DNA of 64,000 nucleotides from Bacteroidota bacterium (lineage in GTDB: Bacteria > Bacteroidota > Bacteroidia > UBA4408): the NCBI GenBank assembly GCA_016721765.1, contig JADKHO010000004.1, forward strand, positions 620,001-684,000. The letters are read 5' to 3'. A program made the translations under genes and the position numbers. Each line of letters opens with the position of its first letter. Position 1 is the stretch's first letter. The notes beneath the pieces are model-generated. The model was not told where the DNA came from. It searched no databases and saw only the letters and a list, made by a program, of their open reading frames with translations. Below are positions 51,782 through 60,446 of this stretch, in pieces.

Positions 51782-52855
51782 TCAAAATTGAAAGCCTAAA
51801 TATAGGGAATGCGAAGCTATTAATTCAGATGCAATAGACCATTCAAAAATTGGTAAGATTTCAACATTGACTCCGGTAGTAAAATTTAGATTTTTTCTAA
51901 GCTTAGTTGAAAATCCAATTCCGAGATCAAAACAATGATAGTAGTTAAAGTCAAAAATGGAAATTGAATAACCAAATTCCACCCGAGGTTGAATTTTTTT
52001 ATTTGGAATAGTGTACTGCAATTGGATTGGAAATCTAAAAAGGTTCAGCGTTGAATTGACTGAATCAGCAGAATAATAGATTTGGGATTTAGCATAATAA
52101 ATACCTGATTTTAATTTAAGATGCTCATTTAAACTTGGAAGGCTGAAATAAATTAATCCTCCTACCTGATAGCGATAAAATTGAGGGTCGTCATTATAAT
52201 GAAACAAACCTTGCGTTAATTCGAAGTTAATCTTGGACTTGGTATTTCTCTTTTCATAACTAATGCACGTGGTATCAGAACAGACCTTTTCCTGATAGTG
52301 CTTTACTAACCTTACGAGATTACTTTGGTTGGGTTGCTTAATAGTTTCAATTTCAGTAATTAAATCCGGAGCGTCCTGCATATAATATTTAAGTATACCG
52401 ATGTGTTTAGTGGTAGGTCTCTCAAAAATGCCTCGATCCGTACTGATAATTTCCTTTGTATAAGTTAATTCGGTAATACCAATACCTTCCTTGTCAATTA
52501 AATAATGTTCTCCAAAAGCATCTCTGTAAAAAAATAGGTCAATTTTCCCATCAATAATATATTCCAAAAACAATTTTTCTTTCAGCTTATTTACAACAAT
52601 TTCTTTTGATACATAGTACTTGCCTTCCTTAAATTTATAACCGTAAATGTTAGATGGGTTAAAGGTTTCACCGGATGTAGAATCAGTTCGTTTAAAATCG
52701 CAAATCTCCTGGTTCCTGCCACTGTTCCGAAAATCGATAAGTCCATAAAGTGTGTCATTACTGAGGGTTATGATGTAACCCGGGCGGTAATCCGCTTGAG
52801 AAAAAAGCTTGGTAAAAATGAAAAGAAAAAAGCTGGTAAAGAAAATTCTTTTCAT
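51782..52855 (-). CDS. Exported protein with C-terminal barrel, unknown
   Basis: A 357-residue protein with signal peptide MKRIFFTSFFLFIFTKLFS. The first half (YRPGYIITLSNDTLYGLIDF, GKYYVSKEIVVNK) is a conserved Bacteroidota segment of unknown function. The second half shows alternating barrel strands (KLKSGIYYAKSQIYYSADS, LNFTTGVNVEILPIFEWS) ending SLYLGFQF with terminal Phe. Probably outer membrane. It follows the ccmF gene by 7 bp on the same strand and could be read by transcripts from ccm. Confidence 0.65.
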   Translation of the reverse strand: MKRIFFTSFFLFIFTKLFSQADYRPGYIITLSNDTLYGLIDFRNSGRNQEICDFKRTDSTSGETFNPSNIYGYKFKEGKYYVSKEIVVNKLKEKLFLEYIIDGKIDLFFYRDAFGEHYLIDKEGIGITELTYTKEIISTDRGIFERPTTKHIGILKYYMQDAPDLITEIETIKQPNQSNLVRLVKHYQEKVCSDTTCISYEKRNTKSKINFELTQGLFHYNDDPQFYRYQVGGLIYFSLPSLNEHLKLKSGIYYAKSQIYYSADSVNSTLNLFRFPIQLQYTIPNKKIQPRVEFGYSISIFDFNYYHCFDLGIGFSTKLRKNLNFTTGVNVEILPIFEWSIASELIASHSLYLGFQF

Positions 52856-52862
52856 AAAAATA

Positions 52863-55280
52863 TTACTTCAATTGGACCTTTTTTAACCGCTGCAAAATTG
52901 CCAAAACAGTTCCAATAATCATAATTAAACAACCTAACCAAAGTATATTTATTCCCGGAAAAATAATTGCTTTCATGATGATAAAATCTTTTACGTTCGA
53001 TTTTTTCTCCATTAAGCTGATGTCGATTTTACCGGTTTCTGTGTCGATTTTAGTAAAGGCAAATTGCAATCCCAATTCATCAACATTCGCCGCTTCAGGC
53101 ATGAGGTAAGCACCCTTAATAATGAAAAGTGGAACCGCATGCGCAATTTTGCCATTAACATCCAAGATGCGCAAATCTGCCCCCACAGCAATGTCAGAAT
53201 CCTTTAATTGATGTAGGTTTCTATCAACATCCTTAACCAATCCATCCAATATAACAATGCTATTACTTGCAAAAAGAGTATCCCCAATTTTCATAGAAAC
53301 CGTTTTGGGTTCTTTGTATCCTGCGGTATCCGTAGATTTATCTTCTAGGTCGGCATAGGTGATGTGCGTGTACACATCTTTATACCAAAAATGGCGTGTA
53401 TCCGGTTCGGCAATATTTCCCATACGGGGATTGGTTTGCACAAGTGGATTCAGGGTAAACTCAGGGGCATATTTCCCTGTAGCATCCTTGCTGAGGTAAT
53501 TTATTTGATAATAGATATTTGGGCTTTCGGTGTGTTTACCGGAGTAGGTCACATAGTAATCGCCCATGCGCAAGGTATCGTTTTGGCGAAGCATGATGTT
53601 ATCGCTGTTACTGAAATCTTTTCCAAGTTTAGTGATATCGATCCCTGAAGTATTGGAGGAAATGGTTTGGCTTAATGAAGTGCTGATTAATGCGCCTAAC
53701 AATATCATTCCAAATCCAACATGTGCGATGGAAGAACCTGCTTTTGAGATTTTACCTTTGAGTACACGGATTGCATAATTTGCATTTGCAAGAATGGCAA
53801 AAATAGAGGTAAACAACAATACATAATGAAAAGGCTTATTCATTCCTAAGCCAATGGCAGCAATAACTGCAAGAATTGAAGCCAACATAAAAGGCAGAAC
53901 AATTTTTTTATAAAAATCATTCATATCCGTTTTTTTAAACTTAAAATATTGGCCAAGTCCAATTAGAATTGAAATCAGAATTGCAAAAGGAACCTGCCAG
54001 GAATTATAATGTTCAACAGCATTTAGCGGTGGTGCTATTTTGGTTCCAAATAATTTATTTATTACAGGGATACTGGTAGTAGCAATTATTTGAAAGGATG
54101 AAATAACTAACACAAGTGCTCCAATAAACATCCAAAATTCACGAGAAGTAGCGCTTTCCTCTTCGACCAAAGCCGGTATTTTTTTCCAATTCATGGCAAG
54201 CAAAACAATAGCCCAAACTAAAAAGAAAAGTAAATAAATCAAGAGTTGGCCGCTCATTCCTAAATCGGTGAAGGCATGCACCGAAGTATCACCAAGGATA
54301 CCGCTTCGCGTTAAGAAAGTTGAATACAGTATTAATAGAAAGGTAACTATTACTAGGATGAAGGATGTGGAAAGTGACTGTCCATTGTTTTTATTAATAA
54401 GCATCACGTGTGCAGCGGCAACAAAGGTAAGCCAAGGAACTAGGGAAGCATTTTCAACCGGATCCCAAGCCCAAAATCCACCAAAGCTCAAGGATTCATA
54501 AGCCCAAGCACCGCCCATTAAAATTCCGGTGCCAAGAATCATTACTCCAAAAAAGGTCCAGGGTAAAGCAGGTTTCATCCAATCGGTAAAACGTTGTTTC
54601 CATAATCCTGCCATAGCATAGGCAAAAGGAACTAATGTTGATGCAAAACCTAAGAAAAGTATTGGGGGATGAATGGTCATCCAGTAATTTTGAAGCAATG
54701 GATTTAAACCTCTTCCATCGAGCGATTTCAGGTAATCGGGAACTTTCACAAAGGGAAGATTCATAAATTCGGGATGCTCGCGCAGCAACATAAATGGATT
54801 ACTTCCCAATCGGTAATCAAAAACAAAAACACCCAAGAGCATACTTGCCAAAAAGATTTGAACACTGCTAAACACGGCCATTACCGGAGCTTCCCAAGTT
54901 TTTCCAACGCGAATTAAAATGAGCCCAAGTATGGCATGCCAAAAGGTCCAAAGTAAAAAACTACCTTCTTGTCCTTCCCAAAAACAGGATAACATGTACC
55001 TTACGGGAAGTGCTTTACTGCTGTGCTGCCACACATATTGATATTCGAAATAATGGTTAAATATCATGTAAAATAAAGTAGCAGAAATTCCAACTACTGA
55101 AATGGCATGAATGCGAAAGCTGGCTCGTGCAATGGCTCTCCAAGAATTATCAAGCAGCGCTTCTTTGGATGCAAAATAATAAGAAATAAATGCGAGGAAG
55201 GATGCGGCGAAAGAAAGGACTACAAAAAAATTTCCAAGTTGACCAGGGAGTAGGTGTTCTCCAATGTATTGTATTTGCAC
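52863..55280 (-). CDS. ccmF: Cytochrome c heme lyase CcmF
   Basis: An 805-residue membrane protein of the CcmF/CcsA heme-handling superfamily that joins heme to apocytochrome c on the periplasmic face. The tryptophan-rich motif WGGFWAWDPVENASLVPWL and LNPLLQNYWMTIHPPILFLG are the two signatures. The last ~250 residues form a periplasmic domain (YYVTYSGKHTESPNIYYQ, GNIAEPDTRHFW) before a final helix. Longer than the E. coli protein, as usual in Bacteroidota. The start is a GTG at 55280, just after a 175-bp octamer array that forms its 5' leader. Confidence 0.9.
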   Translation of the reverse strand: MQIQYIGEHLLPGQLGNFFVVLSFAASFLAFISYYFASKEALLDNSWRAIARASFRIHAISVVGISATLFYMIFNHYFEYQYVWQHSSKALPVRYMLSCFWEGQEGSFLLWTFWHAILGLILIRVGKTWEAPVMAVFSSVQIFLASMLLGVFVFDYRLGSNPFMLLREHPEFMNLPFVKVPDYLKSLDGRGLNPLLQNYWMTIHPPILFLGFASTLVPFAYAMAGLWKQRFTDWMKPALPWTFFGVMILGTGILMGGAWAYESLSFGGFWAWDPVENASLVPWLTFVAAAHVMLINKNNGQSLSTSFILVIVTFLLILYSTFLTRSGILGDTSVHAFTDLGMSGQLLIYLLFFLVWAIVLLAMNWKKIPALVEEESATSREFWMFIGALVLVISSFQIIATTSIPVINKLFGTKIAPPLNAVEHYNSWQVPFAILISILIGLGQYFKFKKTDMNDFYKKIVLPFMLASILAVIAAIGLGMNKPFHYVLLFTSIFAILANANYAIRVLKGKISKAGSSIAHVGFGMILLGALISTSLSQTISSNTSGIDITKLGKDFSNSDNIMLRQNDTLRMGDYYVTYSGKHTESPNIYYQINYLSKDATGKYAPEFTLNPLVQTNPRMGNIAEPDTRHFWYKDVYTHITYADLEDKSTDTAGYKEPKTVSMKIGDTLFASNSIVILDGLVKDVDRNLHQLKDSDIAVGADLRILDVNGKIAHAVPLFIIKGAYLMPEAANVDELGLQFAFTKIDTETGKIDISLMEKKSNVKDFIIMKAIIFPGINILWLGCLIMIIGTVLAILQRLKKVQLK

Positions 55281-55285
55281 TTATA

Positions 55286-55460
55286 TTGAGTTGTTGAGTT
55301 ATTGAGTTGTTGAGTTGTTGAGTTGTTGAGTTGTTGAGTTATTTGGTTATTGGGTTATTGGGTTATTGAGTTGTTGAGTTGTTGAGCTATTGGGTTATTG
55401 GTTATTGAATTATTGAGTTATTGAGTTATTGGGTTATTGAGTTATTGGGTTATTGGGTTG
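55286..55460. repeat. 22-unit octamer array, TTGAGTTG/TTGGGTTA type
   Basis: Twenty-two consecutive units of 8 bp (one of 7 bp, at 55398-55404), variants of TTG(A/G)GTT(A/G). It occupies the gap between ccmE and ccmF and ends 5 bp before the ccmF GTG. Longest simple repeat in the window. Confidence 0.95.
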
Positions 55461-55630
55461 TTAAGGTTCTTGTTTTCTGGTTATAATGTTTGGATACTTT
55501 AATTTTAATAATCCTTTTAAAAATTGCTCAGTCAATCTTAGTAATTTCAATGGGCGTAATGTATTCGAAATGTGAGACAGCAGCTTTAATTAATGAACTC
55601 TTAGTAAATTTAATTGGCAGTGTTATCTAA

Positions 55631-56023
55631 TTATTTTGCGGTGAGTTCTACTTGACCGTTGTTATATTTTGAGGGACATTTCATTAGTATTTTATCGGCA
55701 TGAAAAACTTGTCCATCCGCTTTGCCGGTAATAACAATTTGCTCGGAGCGCTCAAAATCTTGAGGCTTAGTGCCATTAAAAACAACTTTTAACTCTGTTC
55801 CTTCATTATCCTTCATATAAAAAGCAAAGAGGTTGGCATTCACCTGCGGATTGTATTCCAAAGCTTTTTCTTTATTTAACTTACCAACAACATGGTATTC
55901 ACTATCAGGATTTTTAGCTGCAGCAGCGAAAGAGGAATACGTACTAGAATCGGCCACAGTGCTCATAATTGCCGCAATTGCAACGGCTATTAGCACAATA
56001 AAAACAATGTGTATTTTTTTCAT
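55631..56023 (-). CDS. ccmE: Cytochrome c maturation heme chaperone CcmE, Cys type
   Basis: A 130-residue membrane-anchored OB-fold protein that carries heme to CcmF. One N-terminal helix (IHIVFIVLIAVAIAAIM) and the beta-barrel (YHVVGKLNKEKALEYNPQVN, ELKVVFNGTKPQDFERSEQI). The heme attachment site is KCPSKYNN, i.e. C-x3-Y in place of the HxxxY of E. coli. The Cys form is known in several phyla, including Bacteroidota. Between ccmD (3 bp upstream) and the repeat-filled gap before ccmF. Confidence 0.88.
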   Translation of the reverse strand: MKKIHIVFIVLIAVAIAAIMSTVADSSTYSSFAAAAKNPDSEYHVVGKLNKEKALEYNPQVNANLFAFYMKDNEGTELKVVFNGTKPQDFERSEQIVITGKADGQVFHADKILMKCPSKYNNGQVELTAK

Positions 56024-56026
56024 GAA

Positions 56027-56242
56027 TTATTTTTTAATTTCTTTTTCGAGTTTGGTGATTTTACGATCTAGCCGTGTGAGGTAAACCACAATGCCTGCAA
56101 ATATGATAACGAGCACGGCCACCACTACATATATTTTACCGGAGGAGCGTAATTCCGAAGCCATCTCCACAGGTGCTTGATCTTGAGCAAAACTTATGAG
56201 TGCATTTGTTAATAATGTACTTAAGAGCAATAATTTTTTCAT
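56027..56242 (-). CDS. CcmD-like small membrane protein
   Basis: A 71-residue protein with signal-like N-terminus MKKLLLLSTLLTNALISFAQ, then one membrane helix (YVVVAVLVIIFAGIVVYL) and a basic LEKEIKK end. Its position between ccmC and ccmE and the single-helix CcmD topology support the call, although a leading signal peptide is unusual for CcmD. 45 bp from ccmC. Confidence 0.7.
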   Translation of the reverse strand: MKKLLLLSTLLTNALISFAQDQAPVEMASELRSSGKIYVVVAVLVIIFAGIVVYLTRLDRKITKLEKEIKK

Positions 56243-56287
56243 TCAACAGCTTAATTTAATTTGTTAAAACACCCCTTTTCAAGAGAA

Positions 56288-56947
56288 TTATTCGTTGCTT
56301 TTTAAGGCTATTTTTTTTAGTCTTACACCGAGCGACATCAGCCAAACGCCTAGTAAGGTCCAACCTATTACAGCAGGATAAAAAACAATGCGCATGTTAC
56401 TGTCCAAATCGTACTTCCCAAAGCCTGGATTTCCACCATTTCCGGGATGAAGTGAATCAGTCATACGTGGAAGAATCAGTAAGAACACAATTAACAATAC
56501 GTAGGCAAAAATGTTATAAATAGCAGATACCTTAGCTCTTTTATGCTCTTCATCCAAGGAATTGCGAAGAATGACGTATGCGAAATAAAAAAGCAGTGTA
56601 ATAGCTGCACCATTTAACTTTGCATCGTTTACCCACCAATCGCCCCAAGTAAAATTAGCCCAAACAGAACCTGTTGAAATACCCAAAAGACCAAACAAGA
56701 TACCCACATTGGCCGCTTCCGAAGCAACAATATCGTGTTCAATATTGAACCCTGATAAATATTTAATGCTGTAAATGAGCGATACCAGTAAAATAATAAT
56801 CATCCCAAACCACATGGTAACATGAAAGTATAAGTTTCGAATGCTTTCGTGCAAAATATTTAGTTCGGGAACTTTCAATAAAAATCCGGCAATTATTGCA
56901 TAAAAGATAAAAAGCACCGCAACAATTTTCCACCAATTATTCTTCAT
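56288..56947 (-). CDS. ccmC: Heme exporter/CcsA-type protein CcmC
   Basis: A 219-residue, six-helix protein of the CcmC/CcsA family. The tryptophan-rich WGDWWVNDAKLNGA corresponds to the WGxxWxxD signature that handles heme; LYFHVTMWFGMI carries the conserved His region. It presents heme to CcmE. It heads the ccm gene group; ccmA and ccmB are not adjacent, as the next upstream gene is an unrelated hydrolase and a promoter lies between. Confidence 0.85.
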   Translation of the reverse strand: MKNNWWKIVAVLFIFYAIIAGFLLKVPELNILHESIRNLYFHVTMWFGMIIILLVSLIYSIKYLSGFNIEHDIVASEAANVGILFGLLGISTGSVWANFTWGDWWVNDAKLNGAAITLLFYFAYVILRNSLDEEHKRAKVSAIYNIFAYVLLIVFLLILPRMTDSLHPGNGGNPGFGKYDLDSNMRIVFYPAVIGWTLLGVWLMSLGVRLKKIALKSNE

Positions 56948-57047
56948 TTAATTCTCAATGCTGAATGTGTAAATTAAAATTAAAAAAATGCAATCATGCT
57001 TCACTCTTAAAAGTATGTAAAAAGGAAAGTAGCATTCCATTTTTCGA

Positions 57048-57078
57048 CAAAGTTACCCCTTAATTGCGAATTTTCAAT
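57048..57078 (-). promoter_or_regulatory. Promoter before ccmC
   Basis: On the minus strand ATTG (57075-57078) is followed by 19 bp and TAACTTTG (57048-57055), a good Bacteroidota promoter match. Leader of about 95 nt. It supports ccmC as first gene of the operon. Confidence 0.6.
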
Positions 57079-57182
57079 TCTTCGTCGGATATTTAAAATA
57101 ATATTCCCTGAATAGGCTCAAAATCAGCATGAATAAGGCAAATCGAGAAAATAAATTGATATTAAATGCAATCGAGCCAAAA

Positions 57183-60100
57183 TTATTTCAAGGCGTCGTA
57201 GATTAATTCTTGCACTTTGGTGCGGATACCCAATTGAACCAATTTTTTATTTTCAGCATCCGGATAAACCCGATTTGAAAGAAAAACAAATACCAATTGA
57301 TTTGCGGGGTCGACCCAAACCATTGTACCGGTGAATCCGGTATGCCCAAAACTTAACAAGGAAACACATGAACAGCAAGGATCATCCTTTAAGGGATTGG
57401 GTTCGGGTTTATCAAAGCCAATTGCTCTTCGGTTATCCTCTTCGCAGTATTGACAATTCGTGAAGGTTTGCATGGTTTGAGTTTGTATATAACGTTCACC
57501 ACCATACAGCCCATTGTTCAAATACATCTGCATCAATTTAGCTAAATCGTTGGCATCGCTAAATAAACCGGCATGCCCCCCCACTCCACCAAGCAATGCT
57601 GCACCCTGATCGTGCACATAGCCATGCACCAATTGCTTTCGGAAGTTAAGGTCGTATTCGGTAGGGACAATGCGCTTTACATCCATTTTTTTTCGTGGTA
57701 AATAGCCGGTTGTTGTCATACCCAGCTGGCTGTATATTTTACCCACATAATTTTGAAGCGAATCTTTCGTCTGTTTTTCAATAATTTTCTTCAAATAATA
57801 GTACCCCAAGTCACTGTAGAGGTATTTTTTTTGAGCTTCTAAGGCAGAGCTTGAAATGGTGGAATAAATAGAATCTGCAAAGGAGTTTAAAATATATAAA
57901 CTATCCGCAACCTGAGTAGATATAAGCGGAGTGGGAATTCTGCTATATAAGGAGGGTTTCCAATCTCCCTTTTCCATGGTATTTTTCCAGAATGGTATCC
58001 AGGCTTTTAAACGTGCTTGATGGGTAAGTATGTCCCGAATAATTAGCTTTTCCTTGCTGGTTCCCTTTAACTCAGGGAGGTAATAGACTAAAGACGAGTC
58101 TAAATCGAGCTTACCTTGTTCGTATAATTTCATTAATGCTAAAACAGAAGCGCTCACTTTGGTAACAGAAGCGATATCGTAAACTGAAGCATTATCAATG
58201 GGAACAGTGTTTTCGTAAGTTGTATTCCCGAATGATTTATTGTAAAATACCTTACCGGCTTTTGCCACAAAAATTTGGCAACCCGGGGTAGCATGCTGCT
58301 TTATAGCTGAATTAACAAGGGTATCAATTTTTGCTAAATCAACAGCTGAAATGTTGAGTTCTTCGGGCAATACATATTTAAAGCGAATGGGTTCACCTAG
58401 ATCGATTCCCGTTCCGGATTTAAAAAATCCGGGAATGGTGAAGGCAAGTTTACCTTTAGATGTTGCTCCGCCAAAAATAAGCTCAGCACTTAATCGCTGC
58501 GTAAATTCAACTTCCTCATAAGCCATGATTAAGGCATCATACTTCAAAGGATCCTTAAATTTGCTAAGGCAGATAGGATTTGCAAGCACGGTAAGGATTA
58601 CTTTTGTGCGTGCTTTCACACTGTCGATAAAGTTAATGGTGAAATCGCTCACACCAAAATTTTTATTCGGTCGAACATTGGTGTTGTTGATGCAACCTAG
58701 CACAAGATTAAATTTGGCCAACTCTTTCATTACTGAATCGCGCAAGAATTTTGGAGCATCGTTCGTCACATTAAAATGTGTAATGGAGGTATAATTTTCG
58801 AGTGTTTTTTGAAAGGTATTTAACTGACGATCGCCCATGCTAAGTGAAGCAATTCGCAAAGTATCCAAACGTTTTAGGGGCAAAATAGAATCCTTATTGG
58901 TAAGTACAGTAAGCGCTGCTTCATATAATTTTCGGTTAAGCAGTTCGGAAGCTGTTGAATTTAAATCGTTAGCCAAATTTTTTGTTTCAATGGGCTTTAT
59001 CTGATTCAATCCCGCCCATTCCTTAGCTTTTAAAATACGATAACACCGCGCATAAACATCGCTCCAGCTTATTTCGCAACTGTCAATAGCATTCTTAATT
59101 TCTTGCATAGCAGTTGGAACATCTTCAGCAAAAAGCAACATATCATTTCCGGCAATAAGCGCTTTTGCATCCAGTACCCCAGGTTTATAAAAATTGCTCA
59201 CGCCTTTCATATTGAGGGCATCCGTAAACACTAATCCTTTAAATTTTAAAGAATCCTTAAGTAAACCGGTTACAACAGCTCTTGAAAGAGAGGATGCACT
59301 GTTTCTGGTAGTATCATAGGCTGGAATATTGAGGTGTGCCACCATAACGCTGGCCAAACCATTTTTTATTAATTCTTTAAATGGATATAGTTCAATGGAA
59401 TCCATTCGTTCGCGCGAATGATTAATCACTGGAAGTGCTTTGTGTGAATCCACATCGGTATCTCCGTGCCCGGGAAAATGTTTTGCATTGCTTAATACAT
59501 GTAAAGTCTGCATGCCTTTCATATAGACTGTTCCCTTTCGGGCGACGTTGAATTTATCTTCACCAAAAGAGCGGTAGCCAATAACCGGATTATCAGGATT
59601 GCTGTTGATATCCACCACCGGTGCAAAATTTACCTGAATTCCTATACGCTTGCATTCACGGGCAATTTGTACACCCATTTGATACACTAAACTATCATTT
59701 TGAATAGCACCCAACGTCATTTGCTTAGGATACTTTGCAACACTATCGAGGCGCATGGCCAAACCCCATTCGGCATCCATACTCACGAGCAAAGGTGTTT
59801 TAGACAATGCCTGATAATTGTTGCACAGCATTGCTTCCCGGTAAGGGCCGCCTTGCATAAACATAATTCCACCAATGTGGTAATCGCAAATTAGTTTTTC
59901 AATTTCTTCGCGGTGCTTTTGATCTTTATTGCTCCATGCAGCCACCATAAACAATTGTCCGAGGCGTTCTTCCGGGCTAAGCGATTTGTAAACGGAGTCG
60001 GTCCAATTTTCTCTTTTATGCTTACGTGAATGTTTTCTTTTGTTAAATTTTTTGATGGAAGCAGAATCCACATTGGCTAAGTCGTAGTCGAGCGCCAATG

Positions 60101-60221
60101 AATCGAGCGTTGCCTTCATGCGCGTCACTTTAAACTCATCGATAAATACCGCATTGCTCCACACCCACTGGGCTAGCAGCAATGAAAAGACAAAAAAGAG
60201 GTATTTAAAACTTCGTTTCAC
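57183..60221 (-). CDS. GH3 beta-N-acetylglucosaminidase-serine hydrolase fusion
   Basis: A 1012-residue exported protein. The first ~570 residues are glycoside hydrolase family 3: ERLGQLFMVAAW, GPYREAMLCNNYQAL, the NagZ-type histidine loop AKHFPGHGDTDVDSHKALP (~243-261) and the nucleophile block FTDALNMKGV (~334). Residues ~620-1012 are a class-C beta-lactamase/serine-hydrolase domain with SVTK (SxxK, ~684), YSDLGYYYL in place of YxN, and HTGFTGTMVW as the KTG-like loop. Single-chain pairing of a muropeptide-type GH3 with a penicillin-binding-like hydrolase suggests cell-wall turnover, known for Bacteroidota homologues only by annotation. Its signal peptide (KYLFFVFSLLLAQWVWS) places it in the periplasm. 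Confidence 0.85.
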   Translation of the reverse strand: MKRSFKYLFFVFSLLLAQWVWSNAVFIDEFKVTRMKATLDSLALDYDLANVDSASIKKFNKRKHSRKHKRENWTDSVYKSLSPEERLGQLFMVAAWSNKDQKHREEIEKLICDYHIGGIMFMQGGPYREAMLCNNYQALSKTPLLVSMDAEWGLAMRLDSVAKYPKQMTLGAIQNDSLVYQMGVQIARECKRIGIQVNFAPVVDINSNPDNPVIGYRSFGEDKFNVARKGTVYMKGMQTLHVLSNAKHFPGHGDTDVDSHKALPVINHSRERMDSIELYPFKELIKNGLASVMVAHLNIPAYDTTRNSASSLSRAVVTGLLKDSLKFKGLVFTDALNMKGVSNFYKPGVLDAKALIAGNDMLLFAEDVPTAMQEIKNAIDSCEISWSDVYARCYRILKAKEWAGLNQIKPIETKNLANDLNSTASELLNRKLYEAALTVLTNKDSILPLKRLDTLRIASLSMGDRQLNTFQKTLENYTSITHFNVTNDAPKFLRDSVMKELAKFNLVLGCINNTNVRPNKNFGVSDFTINFIDSVKARTKVILTVLANPICLSKFKDPLKYDALIMAYEEVEFTQRLSAELIFGGATSKGKLAFTIPGFFKSGTGIDLGEPIRFKYVLPEELNISAVDLAKIDTLVNSAIKQHATPGCQIFVAKAGKVFYNKSFGNTTYENTVPIDNASVYDIASVTKVSASVLALMKLYEQGKLDLDSSLVYYLPELKGTSKEKLIIRDILTHQARLKAWIPFWKNTMEKGDWKPSLYSRIPTPLISTQVADSLYILNSFADSIYSTISSSALEAQKKYLYSDLGYYYLKKIIEKQTKDSLQNYVGKIYSQLGMTTTGYLPRKKMDVKRIVPTEYDLNFRKQLVHGYVHDQGAALLGGVGGHAGLFSDANDLAKLMQMYLNNGLYGGERYIQTQTMQTFTNCQYCEEDNRRAIGFDKPEPNPLKDDPCCSCVSLLSFGHTGFTGTMVWVDPANQLVFVFLSNRVYPDAENKKLVQLGIRTKVQELIYDALK

Positions 60222-60385
60222 AGTAATTTGTACGCAGATTTTAATTGAGGGTTAAAGCTATTTATTAAGAAAGCCTGATTTTTTAAGGTCAACTTTTGTT
60301 TTCAACAATAGTAGTGTTGATTGTTTATATCGTTAGGAGCAGCTTCGCTGTGTATCAGCAAATCATTGACTTACATTTCTTGCAC

Positions 60386-60414
60386 TTGAATTCTCGTAAA
60401 AACCGTTATTTTTG
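60386..60414 (+). promoter_or_regulatory. Promoter before mutL
   Basis: TTG (60386-60388), 18 bp, TATTTTTG (60407-60414): close to TTTG-N19-TAnnTTTG with 1 bp shorter spacing. Leader of about 27 nt. Confidence 0.5.
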
Positions 60415-60446
60415 TAGAGAACGATTAATTAACGCGCGATATTGTA

